A DNA stretch of 64,000 nt from Cymbidium sinense (taxonomy: Eukaryota; Streptophyta; Magnoliopsida; Asparagales; Orchidaceae): the NCBI GenBank assembly GCA_021442155.1, contig CM038216.1, forward strand, positions 91,561,666 to 91,625,665. The letters are read 5' to 3'. The notes below the pieces were generated by a model, which saw only the letters and a program-made list of their open reading frames with translations, was not told the origin of the DNA and did not search any database. The first letter of the stretch is position 1; each line of letters opens with the position of its first letter. Of this stretch, positions 22,230-34,216 are shown in pieces. The translations under genes were made by a program, and so were the position numbers.

Positions 22230-23660
22230 CTCATTAAATACACCCAAATTTAATGAAGATTTCATTTCCAAATAAAATCAAAATCATCTTTCAAAGCACA
22301 TATTTGAAAATGAACATCCTCTTTCAATATACCCAAATTTATTGAATGAAGATTTCATTTCCAAATATAATCATATCATAAAATTGAAATTCCACTTCAA
22401 TATATCTCACATATGTTGAAGTTGGAATTTCTCCCTTTTCAAAAAATTTGAAGATAAACCTTCATTCAATATATCCAAATATGTTGGATGGAGGTTTCAT
22501 TTCCAAAGTAAAATCACACTATTTGAAATTCCACTCAACACATTCCCCATGTGTTGGAATTCCATTCTTTCAAAAAAAGCAATAATCACACACAAAAAAT
22601 TACATCTTTGAAAATAAAACATGATTGACTCCCATTTGACATACCCAAAATTTTCAAATGAGAGTTTCTTTTTTTAAAATAAATTTGGATCTTTCATTTA
22701 GCATACACAAATTTGCTAAGCAAAGATCCCTCTTTTCAAAATCAAAATAGCAAAATCAAACAAATTTGAACTTTATTTAGCATATACAAATTTGCTAAGT
22801 AAAGTTCTCATTTTCAAAATTCAAAATAAAAAATCAAACACATTTGGACTTTATTTAGCATACCCAAATTTGCTAAGTAAAGATCCCTCGTTCAAAAATC
22901 AAAACACAAAAAAAAATCAAATACATTTGGACTTTATTTAGCATACACAAATTTGCTAAGTAAAGGTTCCATTTTCAAAAATCAAAATCAAACATATTTC
23001 AACTTTATTTAGCATACCCAAATTTGCTATGTAAAGATCCCTTTTCAAAATCAAAACATCAAAATCAAGCACATTTGAACTTTATTTAGCATACACAAAT
23101 TTGCTTAAGTAAAGTTCTCTTTTTCAAAAAAAAAAAAACTCAAACACATTTGGTAAGGTTCCATTTTCAAAAAATCAAAAATCAAACTAACTTGGCCTTT
23201 ATTTAGCATACCCAAATTTGCTAAGTAAAGACCTCATTTTAAAAATCAAAACAAAGAAACAAATATATATTTTTTTTATTTAGCATACACAAATTTGCTA
23301 AGTAAAGATCCCATTCACACATGATACATCATGGGAAAACAATAAAAAGAAGAAAAATTTTCAAACAACTCATTTAGCATACCCAAATTTGCTAAATTAA
23401 CAATACCAAAAAAAAAATCAATTGACCATCTATTTTAACATACTCAAAATTATTAAATAAAGGGTCCCAAAACATAAATGAATCAAATTCAAATATGAAC
23501 CAATGGAAGCATCAAAAATCTCTTCAAAATATTTGAACCCTTTTTCAACATACACAAATTTGTTGAAAGTGCATTCTAAAAAAATCTCTTGTCCAATTCA
23601 TTCAAAATCTCTCCTAAATCCAAAGAACCCCACTTAACATATTCAAATTGTTGAGTGGGT
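22230..23660 (+). repeat. Hairpin-forming tandem repeats in the element B leader
   Basis: About 18 degenerate units of roughly 70-90 bp. Each has a short inverted repeat around a conserved loop: TTTAGCA-TACCCAAAT-TTGCTAA in units from about 22696 to 23395, and related stems elsewhere (TTCAATATA...TTGAA near 22320, CAACACATTCCCCATGTGTTG near 22535, TTCAACATACACAAATTTGTTGAA near 23545, each interrupted by mismatches). Spacers are A-rich (TTTTCAAAATCAAAA). Stem bases change together between units while pairing is kept, for example TTAGCA/TGCTAA against TTCAAC/GTTGAA. The array lies between the primer site and gag, where packaging or translation signals of such elements are expected. Confidence 0.7.
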
Positions 23661-25559
23661 TCAAATTCTAAATCAAATTCAAAAAAAAATTAAGAATATC
23701 AAAATAGAAAATTTGATTTGTTTCCAATTGTAGAGTTCCAATCTCACCAACTTTTCTCAAGTTCAAGACAAGTAAATGGATGCTCAAAAGTTTGTGTTCA
23801 CTTTCCCTTTAGGATAGATTTGGCCTTGGATTGCTAGCCTCCCACAAATGGGTTTCACTCATCTAATACACTTCAGGATTCGAGGGGCAGGATCACTTGT
23901 GAGGGGCAACCTCACCACCTTAGTAAGAATATGGTGACTAGTAGTCATCCATGTTGAGATACATTGATTCTAAATTTTCCTCACTAAAGAGGAAGGGTGG
24001 AGGTTCTCATATAGTATAGCTCAGCAATATTTAGTTTTTCCCATTAAAGGGCTAGTACCCACTCACCGCTTCCTCCAAGGTGATACCCCTGCTTCGTAGA
24101 TAGTCTCTCTTCCCTGAGATAGGGTCTAGTTCCCATATTTCCACCCAAGAGAACTCTACAATGAGAGCTAAGATCAAGAGGCATCATGCATAGCCAAGAA
24201 AATGGAGGCGGTCTCTCAGTTATAGAGGAGTCACCTGTTAGTTTCTCCTCCGACACACAAAATAAAAGTTTCATCCTCTTTCCGGATATGATGGAGAGGA
24301 AGATGTTAGGAGGATTACAGAGTCACCTTCACCTGCAGTTTAGTATGAGGCACCTACCATAGATAGGAGGAGGTTGTATGTCGGCCTTAGGACAGTTATG
24401 CCAAGTTGGTGGGGCTTACGGATGGTCAAAGTTTGGTGCCCAATTTATGATCGCTATTCCTAGTGTGGGAAGCATATGGAGAGGCCAAAGAGGCTCATGG
24501 TTCCATGTTACCAGAAGAAGCAAAGGTACACCAGGGCAGCCTTTCCCATAGATTTCCGATCACATGCTACCCATGCCTCATAATGATAGCATTGTAGTGA
24601 TAGTACTACCCATAATGGGAGAGAGCTCCATAGAGAGAGTCGTGTTGTCTCAATCACACGCCTCCACCTGATCTCATCAAGTACCCCATCTTTCACTTCC
24701 ATCTAAAGCCATGAAGGTAGCATCGTGGAAAAGAAAGCCCCACTGATATGGCTATGGCCAAGGGATCCCATTTCATCTACACCTCGAGAGGCCGAGCTCT
24801 CGGACCTCCTACTTCTTGTGAAAAGGAGCAACCTCATAGCATCATCGATCATCACCACCACCAAAGATCATGGATGTAGCAGAGAGGGAGAAGGAGATAG
24901 TTCTATTGTCCTTATAGATCCCGGGCAAGTACTCCACCCATAGTAGTTGATAACCATGATGTGAGTGTACAGAGTTAGCTCTATAGTAGGGAGGTCATAT
25001 CTCCATTTATGAGCATGATCCTACACCAGCCCATGAGCATTTGTGCTCAATATTGGACCGCTTTGGATGATATCAACGTAGTATCTCATTGAGAAGAAGG
25101 AAATCTGGGTATGACTAACCACCTAAAGGAAGAGAAGGTTAGCTTGATCCCAATGAAGATGATTTGTTGGAAGGCTCAATAGAGTGCATATGTGATGAGG
25201 TTCTCTTTAGAATCGAGTTTGGAAGGTGTTATGGCTAAACAGGATGATAGCTTATTTGACTCAACACCTCCTTCAACAACTCAAATAGAAGGATGAGTAT
25301 TTAACAAGATGGGAAAGAGGTTGAAGCTAGTGACAGTCGCACTCGTAATTAAGCTCCAACCACACATCTATCATTGTGAGACCGGACACTGAAGTTACGC
25401 ATGTCTTGGATCAACCCAAGAGTTCACCTCCAGAGTGGCAAAGACTAGTAAGGAAGGTGGTGGATGTACCTACATAGAGAGAAAGATATTAAGCTCATGT
25501 TGAACAACAAGTGAGAAGCACTAGCACAAGACCAAGGTGGTTCATCAATTCCAAAGGGT
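23661..25559 (+). other. Element B region between hairpin repeats and gag core
   Basis: About 1.9 kb of higher GC than the leader and with no frame open beyond about 75 codons. It may hold the N-terminal part of gag or an extra ORF of the Ogre kind, but I recognise no domain. The short plus ORF at 24725-24943 and minus ORFs at 24044-24274 and 24508-24702 have no family signature and are probably chance. A CGAGGGGCAGGATCA-like stretch at 23881 stands out only by composition. Confidence 0.4.
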
Positions 25560-26470
25560 AGACCCCAAAGGAATTTGATACTATCCAAGATCCTAAGGGT
25601 TTGTGCCTCCTTCTTTCATGAATTTTGATGGTAGCGGAACCCTCACCATATAGCACTTTGTAGCAAATCTAATGATGGTTGATACACTATTGTTCTCTCT
25701 TTGGATCATAGTAGCCTTTGATTGGTATGCTAAACTCCCAATTCAAGAAGACTTTTGTGAGTTGGAGCAACTCTTTGTTAAGAGGTTTGTTGAGCTCAAG
25801 AAAGGGTAACTATGGATCTGTAGCACACAACACCTTCATGAGTCCCTCATAGATTATATTCTTAGATGACATAATTTAAGCATGGAATGCGAGCCATAAC
25901 TGTCTGAACAACATGCTATTGAAATTCTACTAAAGAATATTCATGGCACCACCTTCATGCTTAAAGGTTTTACCAACAGACATTTAGCTAATCAACGCTA
26001 GCCTACAAGAGAGGCCAAACATTGCCTTTTCAAAATCTTCAAAGCAATAGAAAGCATGAAAAGAAGTGGGTAAAAGATTGGACAAGGGAAGCAACCAGCC
26101 GATTAGCATGAGAGACCTCAAGTTCCATACCATCACTTCCACTTCCTTACCACCACCATCCTATACCACCGCAGTCTCCATGGCCTTCACTGCCTCCTCC
26201 TCACCATTTCACCAATGCACATACCCACCCAAGGTAGCTATCATCCACCTACTCTTGGATAAACTAAACAAACCTTATTCATTTAAGAGGGAGGTATGAA
26301 AATCTTTAAGAACCTCTTAAAGAAATTTGATTTTGACCCAAGCCTAGAAAGTAAAGGAAGTGGTGAGCAATGATCCTAACTTTTTCCCCTACCAGATGCT
26401 AGGCCATATTTTGGAGGATTGCTTCACATTTAAGACTTCTTGAGCATAGCTACAAGTCGCATATAGTTAT
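25560..26470 (+). pseudogene. gag: Element B gag (capsid domain and GHxLEDC tail), broken
   Basis: The retrotransposon gag pattern is readable across stops: FDGSG, then LFSLWIIVAFDWYAKLP and EDFCELEQLFVKRF, then an ES-like step with LIDYILR, then HAIEILLKNIHGTT. This is the core of the plant Ty3 capsid domain (the ...WY..LP...I..F.EL...F..RF pattern). Downstream, a Pro/Ser/Thr-rich stretch (26090-26230) leads to MLGHILEDCFTFK at about 26396-26434, the short His/Cys segment that ends gag in Tat-type elements. At least four in-frame stops interrupt it. In an intact element this protein would form the virus-like particle that packages element RNA in the cytoplasm. Confidence 0.7.
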
Positions 26471-27369
26471 CCTAAGGAATATCTAGTGGAACAACCATCC
26501 AATTCTTTAGGGTAATCCTTGGGATACATGTGATCCTCTCAAAATAAAAAAGGTTGGGATATCTTTATCCCAAACCTCCAAAAAAAAAGATTATTTCAAA
26601 AATCAAGAAACTTTCAGTGCTAGGCGAACCTCCAACATCAAGGAGCAAGTTGCCAAAGAAAACAGGGAAAGTGGGAACCTAGAGCAAGATCCATATTTTC
26701 CAGATTCCACCACTATCAGCCTTTATTCCAATTGCAACTACTACTTTAGCATCACTAGCTCTTCTTCTAGTAGGTATTTTATCCAAATGAGGGCATCAAA
26801 TCCTCACCACTTTACTAGATTTCTACTATGTACCTTCAAATCTAAGAAATTGAGGAGTAAAGCTAGAATTACAATGTCAATGGGTTATCTGATTCTACCT
26901 TTTAGAAAATCTTCAAGTCTAAATAATTATAACAAGAAATCCTCTTATCAAAAAAACTTTCCTTTTACCATGAGTTCACCTTTGAGATAGACTTGGAATT
27001 CATCTAAGGGATAGGAGAAGTGCATGATGTGTAGAATCTTCCACTAACCCGCCATAAGAGATCACCAAAGTTAACCTCCAGTGTCAAGGTTCTACCTCCT
27101 AGGCATCACCTCAAGATAGGGAAAATAAGTCACCGGTACCAACGAGAAAATCCATGTGATGCTCCACCCATGGATATGCTTGTGGAGGATTAAATTGATT
27201 ACATGTCTCAGCCAAAGCCGCTAAACTAAGCATATATGATGCCCTTGTCTTATCCAAAGAGATGAGGAATCATTATTCAAGGCTTTTCTTGATCCAGATA
27301 TGCTTAGCTCAACCATCTAGAGAGGCACATTATTCAAGAGAAGCCCAGGAGTCACATTCTCAAAAGACC

Positions 27370-27720
27370 TTCTTTAGAAGATATGAAGCAAACGCCCTCT
27401 ACATTATAGTGGATATGGGCATCCACTTTTAGGTATTAGTTGATTGTGCATTGGTGAACATTATGAGCTTGAAAACCCTTTTATTGAGGATCAACATCTC
27501 TAAGCTCCAAGGAGATTGATGATGTTGAGAGGATTCAATGAACAATAGAGGGCTATAGGCTCCAAAGTGTTATCTTTGGAAATAGGTGACCAAGACTTAA
27601 GACAAGTTCTATAATTGATTCAAATACATCATTCACGCTTGCTCTGTAGGCCTTAGACAAATAAGATGGTTCCATCCTCTCTTCAATGCATCAAGTTTTG
27701 AAGAGATGGAATCAATCTAT
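27370..27720 (+). pseudogene. Element B aspartic protease, broken
   Basis: About residues YIIVDMGIHF, stop, LVDCALVNIMSLKTL, standing where the family has an (I/V)D-G-(S/A)-N-(V/I) active site. The catalytic Asp-Ser/Thr-Gly triad is not intact: this copy reads VDMG and LVDCA. The family's downstream landmark, LLGRPWIH...VPSSLHQ, survives here only as a degraded CRP and MVPSSL at about 27640-27690. The same region of element C (47960-48110) keeps it well, which confirms the identity. The enzyme would mature the Gag-Pol polyprotein. Confidence 0.6.
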
Positions 27721-28769
27721 GTCAAAGGAGATGAAAAGCCATTTTTGTTAGAGAGAGATATATAGGATGCAACCTACTATCTTTCTTAAAACCAAGACAC
27801 CCTTTCTCGTGAATTTGGCCAAAATTCAAATACAAAAGAAAAAGAAAAATAAGGAAAAGAAAAAGAAAGACAAAAATAAAAAGAAAAGAAGAAAGAAAGT
27901 ACAAATGAGTGAGAAAGGGACACTAAGGAAGAGGTAGAGCCGCATGTTACATTCCACCCATGCTCCACCATATGGACATGGGTAGATGACTGACCCACCG
28001 TGTAGAGTTAGAGGTGATACAGTGAGGCATGAGGTGGAAGATCCCCGGTTGGTGCCAATAAAATATGTTCCACCACAGAGTACCCTATTATTCACTTAGA
28101 CTTGGAATCTAGCTCAAGGATGAGTCTCATGTGATTAGCACAACCCCTCTGGGTTTCATTAGAGGTGACACTCGCCGCATGAAAGGATGACAGCTCTAAG
28201 CAAAGCATGAGTGTATTCAAATCAGTTTATGTAAAACTATTAGCACAGTTGGGAACTTTAGCTCTAACCTCACTTTCTTTCTCAAAAGTTAAGATTTAGT
28301 AGTTAAGGAAGCCCCTAGGTCTTCCATGAATGTCAAGCCAAAGAGATTCTTTGATCACCCCTCAAGTCTATTAATGTAGAACTTGAGGATAATTCATTTA
28401 AAGATTTTATGGAATTACCTTTGATTGGTACTCACCTTGTGTTCATAATCTTGCAAAGAAAGGTTAGATTCTTATACATGGTCCGCATGGTCGGTATTTC
28501 TAGAAGCTTGGAACAATAAAGAAGGGATGCATAATCAAGACCAAGACTAGGATTCAGTAGATGTGAGTCATGTCGATGATGATGATTAGTACTTAATTAT
28601 CACCAATCATCTAGAGTCTGATAGGTTCTTCTCAAACCACACTAACTCTTATGGGATGAAAAAACTTGATGATCTTGATGATCTTTAAATCAAAGACACC
28701 TCCAAAATTTGAAGAGGAAATCCATTCATCTATCGACAAGCTCAAAGAAATCAAAAGAAGATCCACATA
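27721..28769 (+). pseudogene. Element B protease-RT linker with Lys/Glu-rich tract, broken
   Basis: Linker sequence with a purine-only tract at about 27830-27900 that codes for Lys/Glu/Arg-rich residues on +. The matching tract in element C is at 48230-48295, at the same distance from the protease. The minus-strand Phe/Leu-rich ORFs at 27722-28095 are its antisense shadows. After the tract comes a poorly conserved stretch that matches 48300-49210 of element C. No known domain. Confidence 0.5.
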
Positions 28770-29470
28770 CATACAAGCTCATTGAATGAAGAAGAAACCA
28801 ATGACTTAGTTAGGCTATTGACTAAGTTTAAGGACTTCTTTGCATGGAGCTATAAAGAGATGCCTAGATTATCTCCTAATGTAGCAATCCACAAACTAGC
28901 AATAGACCCTATTGTTAACCCTATCAAGCAAGCTCCTAGATGCATGTAATTAGAAATCGAACAACATGTCATTTTTGAAGTCAAGAAATTGATTGATGTT
29001 GGTTTCATCAGGGAAGAAATATACCCTACCGTTAGCAAAGGTCGTTAGTTAAGAAAAAAAAGAATGGCCAAATTCACATATGATTTTAGTTTAAATAAGG
29101 CATGTCCTAAGGATGAATTTCACTTCCTATACAAAATTAATGGTGGGCCTCATCTCATCCAAGATTCTCCTTCATGGATGGGTCATCTTGCTACAACCAA
29201 ATCAAGATGAAAGGATGAAAGAAACAGAACCCTAATCAAAATCTATTGTTATAAAGTCATGCCTTTCGCCTTTAAAATGCCTGCTACATAGTATGAATCG
29301 ATCTTCAACTAACTCATTCATCATCAAGTTGAATGCTATGTCAATGATCTAGTAGTCAAAAGTAAAGAAAAGGAAGACCATCTCTTTGACTTGAGAGTAG
29401 TTTTTGAATGGTTAAGATAATACAACCTCAAAATGAACCCCCTGAAGTGTGCATTCAGAGTAGTTTCTTG
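28770..29470 (+). pseudogene. Element B reverse transcriptase, broken, catalytic YVND
   Basis: Clear plant Ty3 RT pattern: FKDFFAWSYKEMPRLSP, then AIHKLAIDP, IKQAPRCM, EVKKLIDVGFIREE, then KNG-like and LNKACPKDEFHF, SFMDGSS.YNQIKM, YCYKVMPFAFK, and VECYVNDLVVKSKE. The first catalytic Asp is in SFMDGSS. The active-site box at 29337-29348 reads Tyr-Val-Asn-Asp where the enzyme needs Tyr-Val-Asp-Asp, a one-base change that would kill the enzyme even without the stops and frameshifts around it. Element C keeps YVDD. The end of the domain is marked by LKMNPLKCAF near 29430. Confidence 0.8.
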
Positions 29471-29529
29471 GAAGTTCCTTAGGTTATTGTCTACATCGGA
29501 ATAGAGATAGACCTAAAAGATCAAAACCA

Positions 29530-30115
29530 TCTTAGAAATGCCACCCCTAAAAGTTTAACTCAACTCGGATCATTCTAAGGGTGGTTCATATCTATATCAC
29601 TTTATCTCCAAATCGGGGAGATGTATTTTCAGCACTTATCTGGATGCTAATTTCATGTGGGATAATAAGTTAAACATGCTTTTGAAGACATCAAATAGTA
29701 TTTGGTGAAGCCAGCTCTATATCCCTATCTCATCACAAGAACTTATCTTTACACTATTGCATTAATGACTCCTTGCACTTTGTTAAACCAATGATGAAGG
29801 AAGGAGAATGCTCTATACTACCCTCATCATCCATCCTTCTAAGCAAACTACCCACCTATTGAGAAATATTTCCTAGCTTTTAATCTTTGCATCCCAAAAT
29901 TTATGGCATTATATGCTTTCTCATAAGGTGAACTTGATTTCAAGAATCAATCCATCGTAGATCTCATGACACCTCATGTATTCATGATTAGGTTGGTCTA
30001 TGATTCTCTACGCTTGATATTAAATTCATAGCCCTCTATGCCAAAAGGACAAGCACTAATTTTTCTTAGCACACCCACTTCCTACGATTTTAGTGATGAT
30101 CTCCCAATGAACAAA
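29530..30115 (+). pseudogene. Element B Ty3-type RNase H and connection, broken
   Basis: Follows the RT with the pattern seen more clearly at 50040-50640 in element C: a FI...F-L-K...F-W step, then an F-D-IK.YL..P step, and at the end a KGQALIFL step and a Thr-Pro-Thr segment (about 30045-30085), the KGQALADFLxxHP landmark of Tat-type elements. Several stops. Its job would be to degrade the RNA of the RNA-DNA hybrid. Confidence 0.6.
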
Positions 30116-30500
30116 TCATGACTTTGGGAGATTGAAAATTACCATTGGGAGATGTATTTTGATGGTCATTTTCAAAAGGAGAGAAGAACCCCATCTACTC
30201 TTGAAAGGTAAGGGAAGAATCATCCTCTTAACTCTAGACCATGATGTGATGAGATTCTCATACTATCTCCAATCCATGCACCAACAAGAATGGGGCATTG
30301 ACTATTTGGAGTTAAAAGTGTGTCAAAAGCATCAACATCTATGGGGATTCTGTGGATTCTATAAGGTTCTAAAACCTAAGTTCTCATCACTACCATGAGT
30401 ACACCATGAAGCTATTGCCCAAATCAGGTCACCATCTACAAGGTCCCTCGAGGAAAGAATGTAGTAAGATAGGCCAAACTGCCAAGGAATTGGCATGTCT
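30116..30500 (+). pseudogene. Element B second (archaeal-type) RNase H, broken
   Basis: Begins with YHWEMYFDGHF, the W..(Y/F)FDG.. entry of the extra RNase H known from the plant Tat clade; the first catalytic Asp is in FDG. The Glu and later Asp motifs expected in NN.AEYEAL and GDS are degraded (remnants LELKVCQKHQHLWGF). Having two RNase H domains between RT and integrase is diagnostic for Tat. The counterpart in element C is at 50640-51060. Confidence 0.6.
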
Positions 30501-30639
30501 GAAGATGAGTTCATTTTAATAAGGTCCAAAATAGACAAGTCATATCCCTTATTGACACCAACTCATGGAGAGACTTTCTCTTGAAGGGAGGTTGTCATGC
30601 CACAAAGATGAGGAGTGGATTAGAGGCAACCATTCATAG

Positions 30640-31856
30640 ATTACTTGAACATAGGCAAACTACCTCAAGAGAAATTACAAGCCCATCAGATAAAGCAGAG
30701 AGCTCTCTCTTGTGCTCTCATGGATGGCACCTTGTACCGACAATTTTTTGATGAAATGTGGTTATGTTATTTAGACAAACATGAAGCCCAAAAGATCATG
30801 ACCGAGGTACATTCAGGTCTATGCGGAGTGCATCAATCTGGTCCAAAGATGAAATCAAAGATCAAGATACTAGAATACTATTGGCCTTCGATGATCACAG
30901 ATTATATGAACATAGCTAGGAGATGCCACTAGTGTTAAGTACATGGCGTGGTCCTACATTAACCTCCCAACATTCTACATCCTACATTGGCCTCATGGTC
31001 ATTTGTGTGTTGAGGTACTGACATAGTGGGTCCTATCGATCCTCCTTCTTCTAAGGGTCATTGGTTCATCTTAGCTGCCACTGACTACTTTTCTAAGTGA
31101 TCGGAGGCAATCCCGTGAGGTCACAGCTAAGCATGTGGTCTAGTTTATCTGAAACCATATCATATATAGGTTTGCGGTGCCTCGATGAATTATATCGATA
31201 ATGGTATTGCATTCAAAAGCACTAAGATCAATAGCTTTGCTAGGAGATATAGTATATATTTGAGATATTCCACCATCTACTATCCTAGTGAAAATGGCCT
31301 AGTAGAAGCATTCAACAAAACTCTAATCCAGATACTAAAGAAGACACTACGATAACAAGCAGTAGCATGAGCTAGTTGAAGCCTTGTGGGCATACCTCAC
31401 CATGTACATATCTCCAACTCAATCTATCTAGTTTTCCTTAGTTTATGGGTCTGAAGTTATTCTACCATCAGAAGTGCAACTTTCATCACTAAGGATAACA
31501 ATGGGTAGTAAAATCACTACAGAGTAGAATGCCAAGTTGTGGTTAGAAGAGCTCAAAGGTTTGGAGGAGAGATGCCTACAGGCATGTCAGAACCTCAAGT
31601 TGTACAAAGCCAAGATGATTCAAGCTCACAATAAGCTGGTCCGTCCTAGAGCTTTTCAAGTAGGATAGCTTATTTTAGTTCTAACGAGACCAACTGTTGC
31701 CCACAAAAGATGGGAGGCAAGTTCAAACCCACTTGGGAAGGCCCTTTTGTCATAGAGAATGCCTACCAAGGAGGATCTTATCAACTTATTGATTGTAAAG
31801 GGGAACACCCGATGCTTCCAATTAATGGGCTCAATTTGAAGAAATACTACCCATAA
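30640..31856 (+). pseudogene. Element B integrase (zinc-binding, core and C-terminal parts), broken
   Basis: The N-terminal HHCC zinc-binding module is readable in one frame at 30645-30932: LMDGTLYRQ, CYLDKHEAQKIMTEVHSGLCGVHQSG, YYWPSMITDYMNIARRCH. The catalytic core follows in pieces (a WVLSI-DPPS-like region, SIAL, SLVYGSEVILPSE). The C-terminal part is well kept: KPTWEGPFVIENAYQGGSYQ and then the last codons KKYYP before TAA at 31854-31856, which is the end of pol. Many stops break the core. An intact protein would insert the cDNA. Confidence 0.75.
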
Positions 31857-34216
31857 TATCATGTTTGAAAATATTATCATCAAAATATTCTCTTCATTCG
31901 AAGCATTGTTTGCTTATTTGTGAATCCACCCTGACTTGTTTAGGGTAGGTGTAAGAGAACCCAAGAAGCATCATATCCTTCTTTCACAACACGAATACAA
32001 ATTAAACATGATTCCCCAATGCCACTATAATAGGTGTGAGAAAACCCAAGAGGCATCCTATTTTGACTAGCATGGCTAAGTTAGGTATAAGAGAACCTAA
32101 GTGGCATCCTTTCTTGGTGGAATCACCACTGCCTCGTGGCACCCTTTCATCAACTTATAAGCATGTTTTAAAATAGGTGAGAACTTGAGTGACATCCTAT
32201 TCCCTCTAACACAAACATATATCTTTGTCTTGGGCTATTTTGATGTGGGAGCAAGCCCCTTGTGGGACCACTCATTAGGGTCGCCAACATGCTACCTTGC
32301 TGTCACCGTGGTCATTTGTGTGGCGATGTGAGTCCCCGTGCTTTCTTCCGACTGACCATTACAAACCAATGAGCTCCTTGTTAGTTTGGTAGGCCTCACT
32401 GCACTGCTAATAAACTACCTCATGTTGGCTTTGTATAAGAAGATGTAAGCCTATACGCTTTCTTCTTGAACTAGACACCAAGCACTAACTAGGTCGGGTA
32501 TATTTAAGGCTTAGGATAAGTCCCCCTGTGGATCTTTTCCTCTCAACCACTTTTAAGTTGATATAAGTCCCCCAATGGCATTAACTCAGGTCGATTGCAC
32601 CGCTGAGAAGACAACTATCTGAATGTTGTAGAGGATGTGAGTCCATGATGCTTCATAATTTGCAAACCCATTGGCACCTTAGGTTGGTTGATATTTACTA
32701 TGCTGACTCCTGGTGGATACACCACTCAGATGTGAGTCCCCATGCTTTCTCTTGAGTGGCCACCCAATCTATAGATATTATCTTCTCCATGGTTTTGGAT
32801 AAAGCCCTTGCCTCCCTCAGGCACTTGGATCACATCCTTGTGACCCATTTAGACACTACTGGTTACTTTGCATTGGACAATCCATTAGTAGTTCACCCCT
32901 GGTTGAGAATTCTAGGATGCATTGATTCTCCTGGTTCAATAAATTTGAGATAGCCTAGTATATGAGTTCCTTTTAGTATGATCCCTAAAACCAGGGTCCA
33001 TGATAAACAAACAACAAACAAACAAATTTATTTGGGATTAGGAATTCAAGCCCCAGGCTCTTTCCCAAGCAAGCATTCTATCTTGGTTGTCGAGAACTCC
33101 TAGAATTGACTACACTTGAGTTAAGATAAGTCCTGGGTCACACTCTCTCTATAAACTATGTCGGGTTCAATCTATTTTCACAAATAGATTTCCCACATTC
33201 ATTTTTCGGAAGATATACACATTCTTTTCTAGCATGGCTACAAGAAATGTAGCTCTTTGGGCGACATGTTACCTTGCTAATATGTCTCCTCAGCCTTTAT
33301 TCAAGAAAGATGTGAGCCCCTATGCTTTCTTCCCTAAACTACAAAACTAAAGGCACCCTTTAGTTGGATAGTTCTCCCTGGTTAAGCTACCCCTTTGGAT
33401 TGGTAAATAGGTAGGCCAAGGACATGCACACTTAGTAGTCCATCAAATCGATGGATCCATCAAATACAATTAAAAAAATGAAATTAATTTTGACTATCTT
33501 TGAGTTGATTTAAGTCCCACGAGGCATACTTAGAGTGCCTAAGGTTGGCTGTACCTTGCTAATATCATCCTAGTGACTAATCCTACTTTCAGGATATAAG
33601 TCTACTACACTTTCTTCCTAAACCCGCACACCAAAGGCAACCCCTTTGGTTGGATAGTCCTACTATGTGGTTAAACTATCACTTTGGTGTAACTGGTAGC
33701 AAGGCCAACATGGCCCCTACTTAGTGTGATCCATAAACACAAGGTCCATCTCAAAATTCAAAATTTAAAATCAAAATAAAATCAACCAACCTCCCTAGTG
33801 AGTCAAATTGAACAATCAAATCACCGCCTTGAAGATGCAAAATCAAACCTCCCTAGTGAGTCAAATCAACAAATCAAATCAATCATCTTCTCAATTGGAA
33901 ATCTTTCCAATCTCCTGGACTCAATTTAATCTCAACCCGTTCCTTAGTGGAAGGTTCACATCTTTTATCTGGATTCCAAATTCTAATCCCTCGATTACAA
34001 CCTCTCTATCCTAATAACTTGAGCCTTTTCCTAGTGGAAAGCTCACATACTCAATCTGGAATTCATTCCTCTCTATATTTTTCACATAAGTAGAGTCACA
34101 TTGCAAAGCTCTTGATTCCTTCTACACTTGAGAGTAGATTGTTTCTCGCTAGTGCTTGTGATCATTCGACATTGTTGATCATTTCTTGTGTACCTTGTCA
34201 CACCACACCTATTCTT
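31857..34216 (+). other. Element B 3' non-coding region with short dispersed repeats
   Basis: About 2.36 kb after the pol stop. It has two repeat families. One is about 33 nt, AGGTGTAAGAGAACCCAAG followed by AAGCATCAT, at about 31945, 32032, 32085 and 32176. The other is GATGTGAGTCCCCRTGCTTT followed by CTTCC, at about 32334, 32443, 32730, 33309 and 33594, often followed by GGCACC/TTGGTTGGATAGT. No protein seen; the ORF at 32756-32953 crosses these repeats. No clear polypurine tract stands directly before the 3' LTR. Confidence 0.65.

Noticed and set aside
22230..23660. CRISPR-like array
   Set aside because: Units are degenerate, spacers are related A-rich sequence, and it sits in a retrotransposon leader of a plant genome.
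24508..24943. ORFs at 24508-24702 (minus) and 24725-24943 (plus) as genes
   Set aside because: Short, no family signature, inside the decayed internal region of element B.
28770..31856. Endogenous pararetrovirus
   Set aside because: Integrase, paired LTRs, primer site and Tat-type dual RNase H are present; no movement or coat protein pattern.
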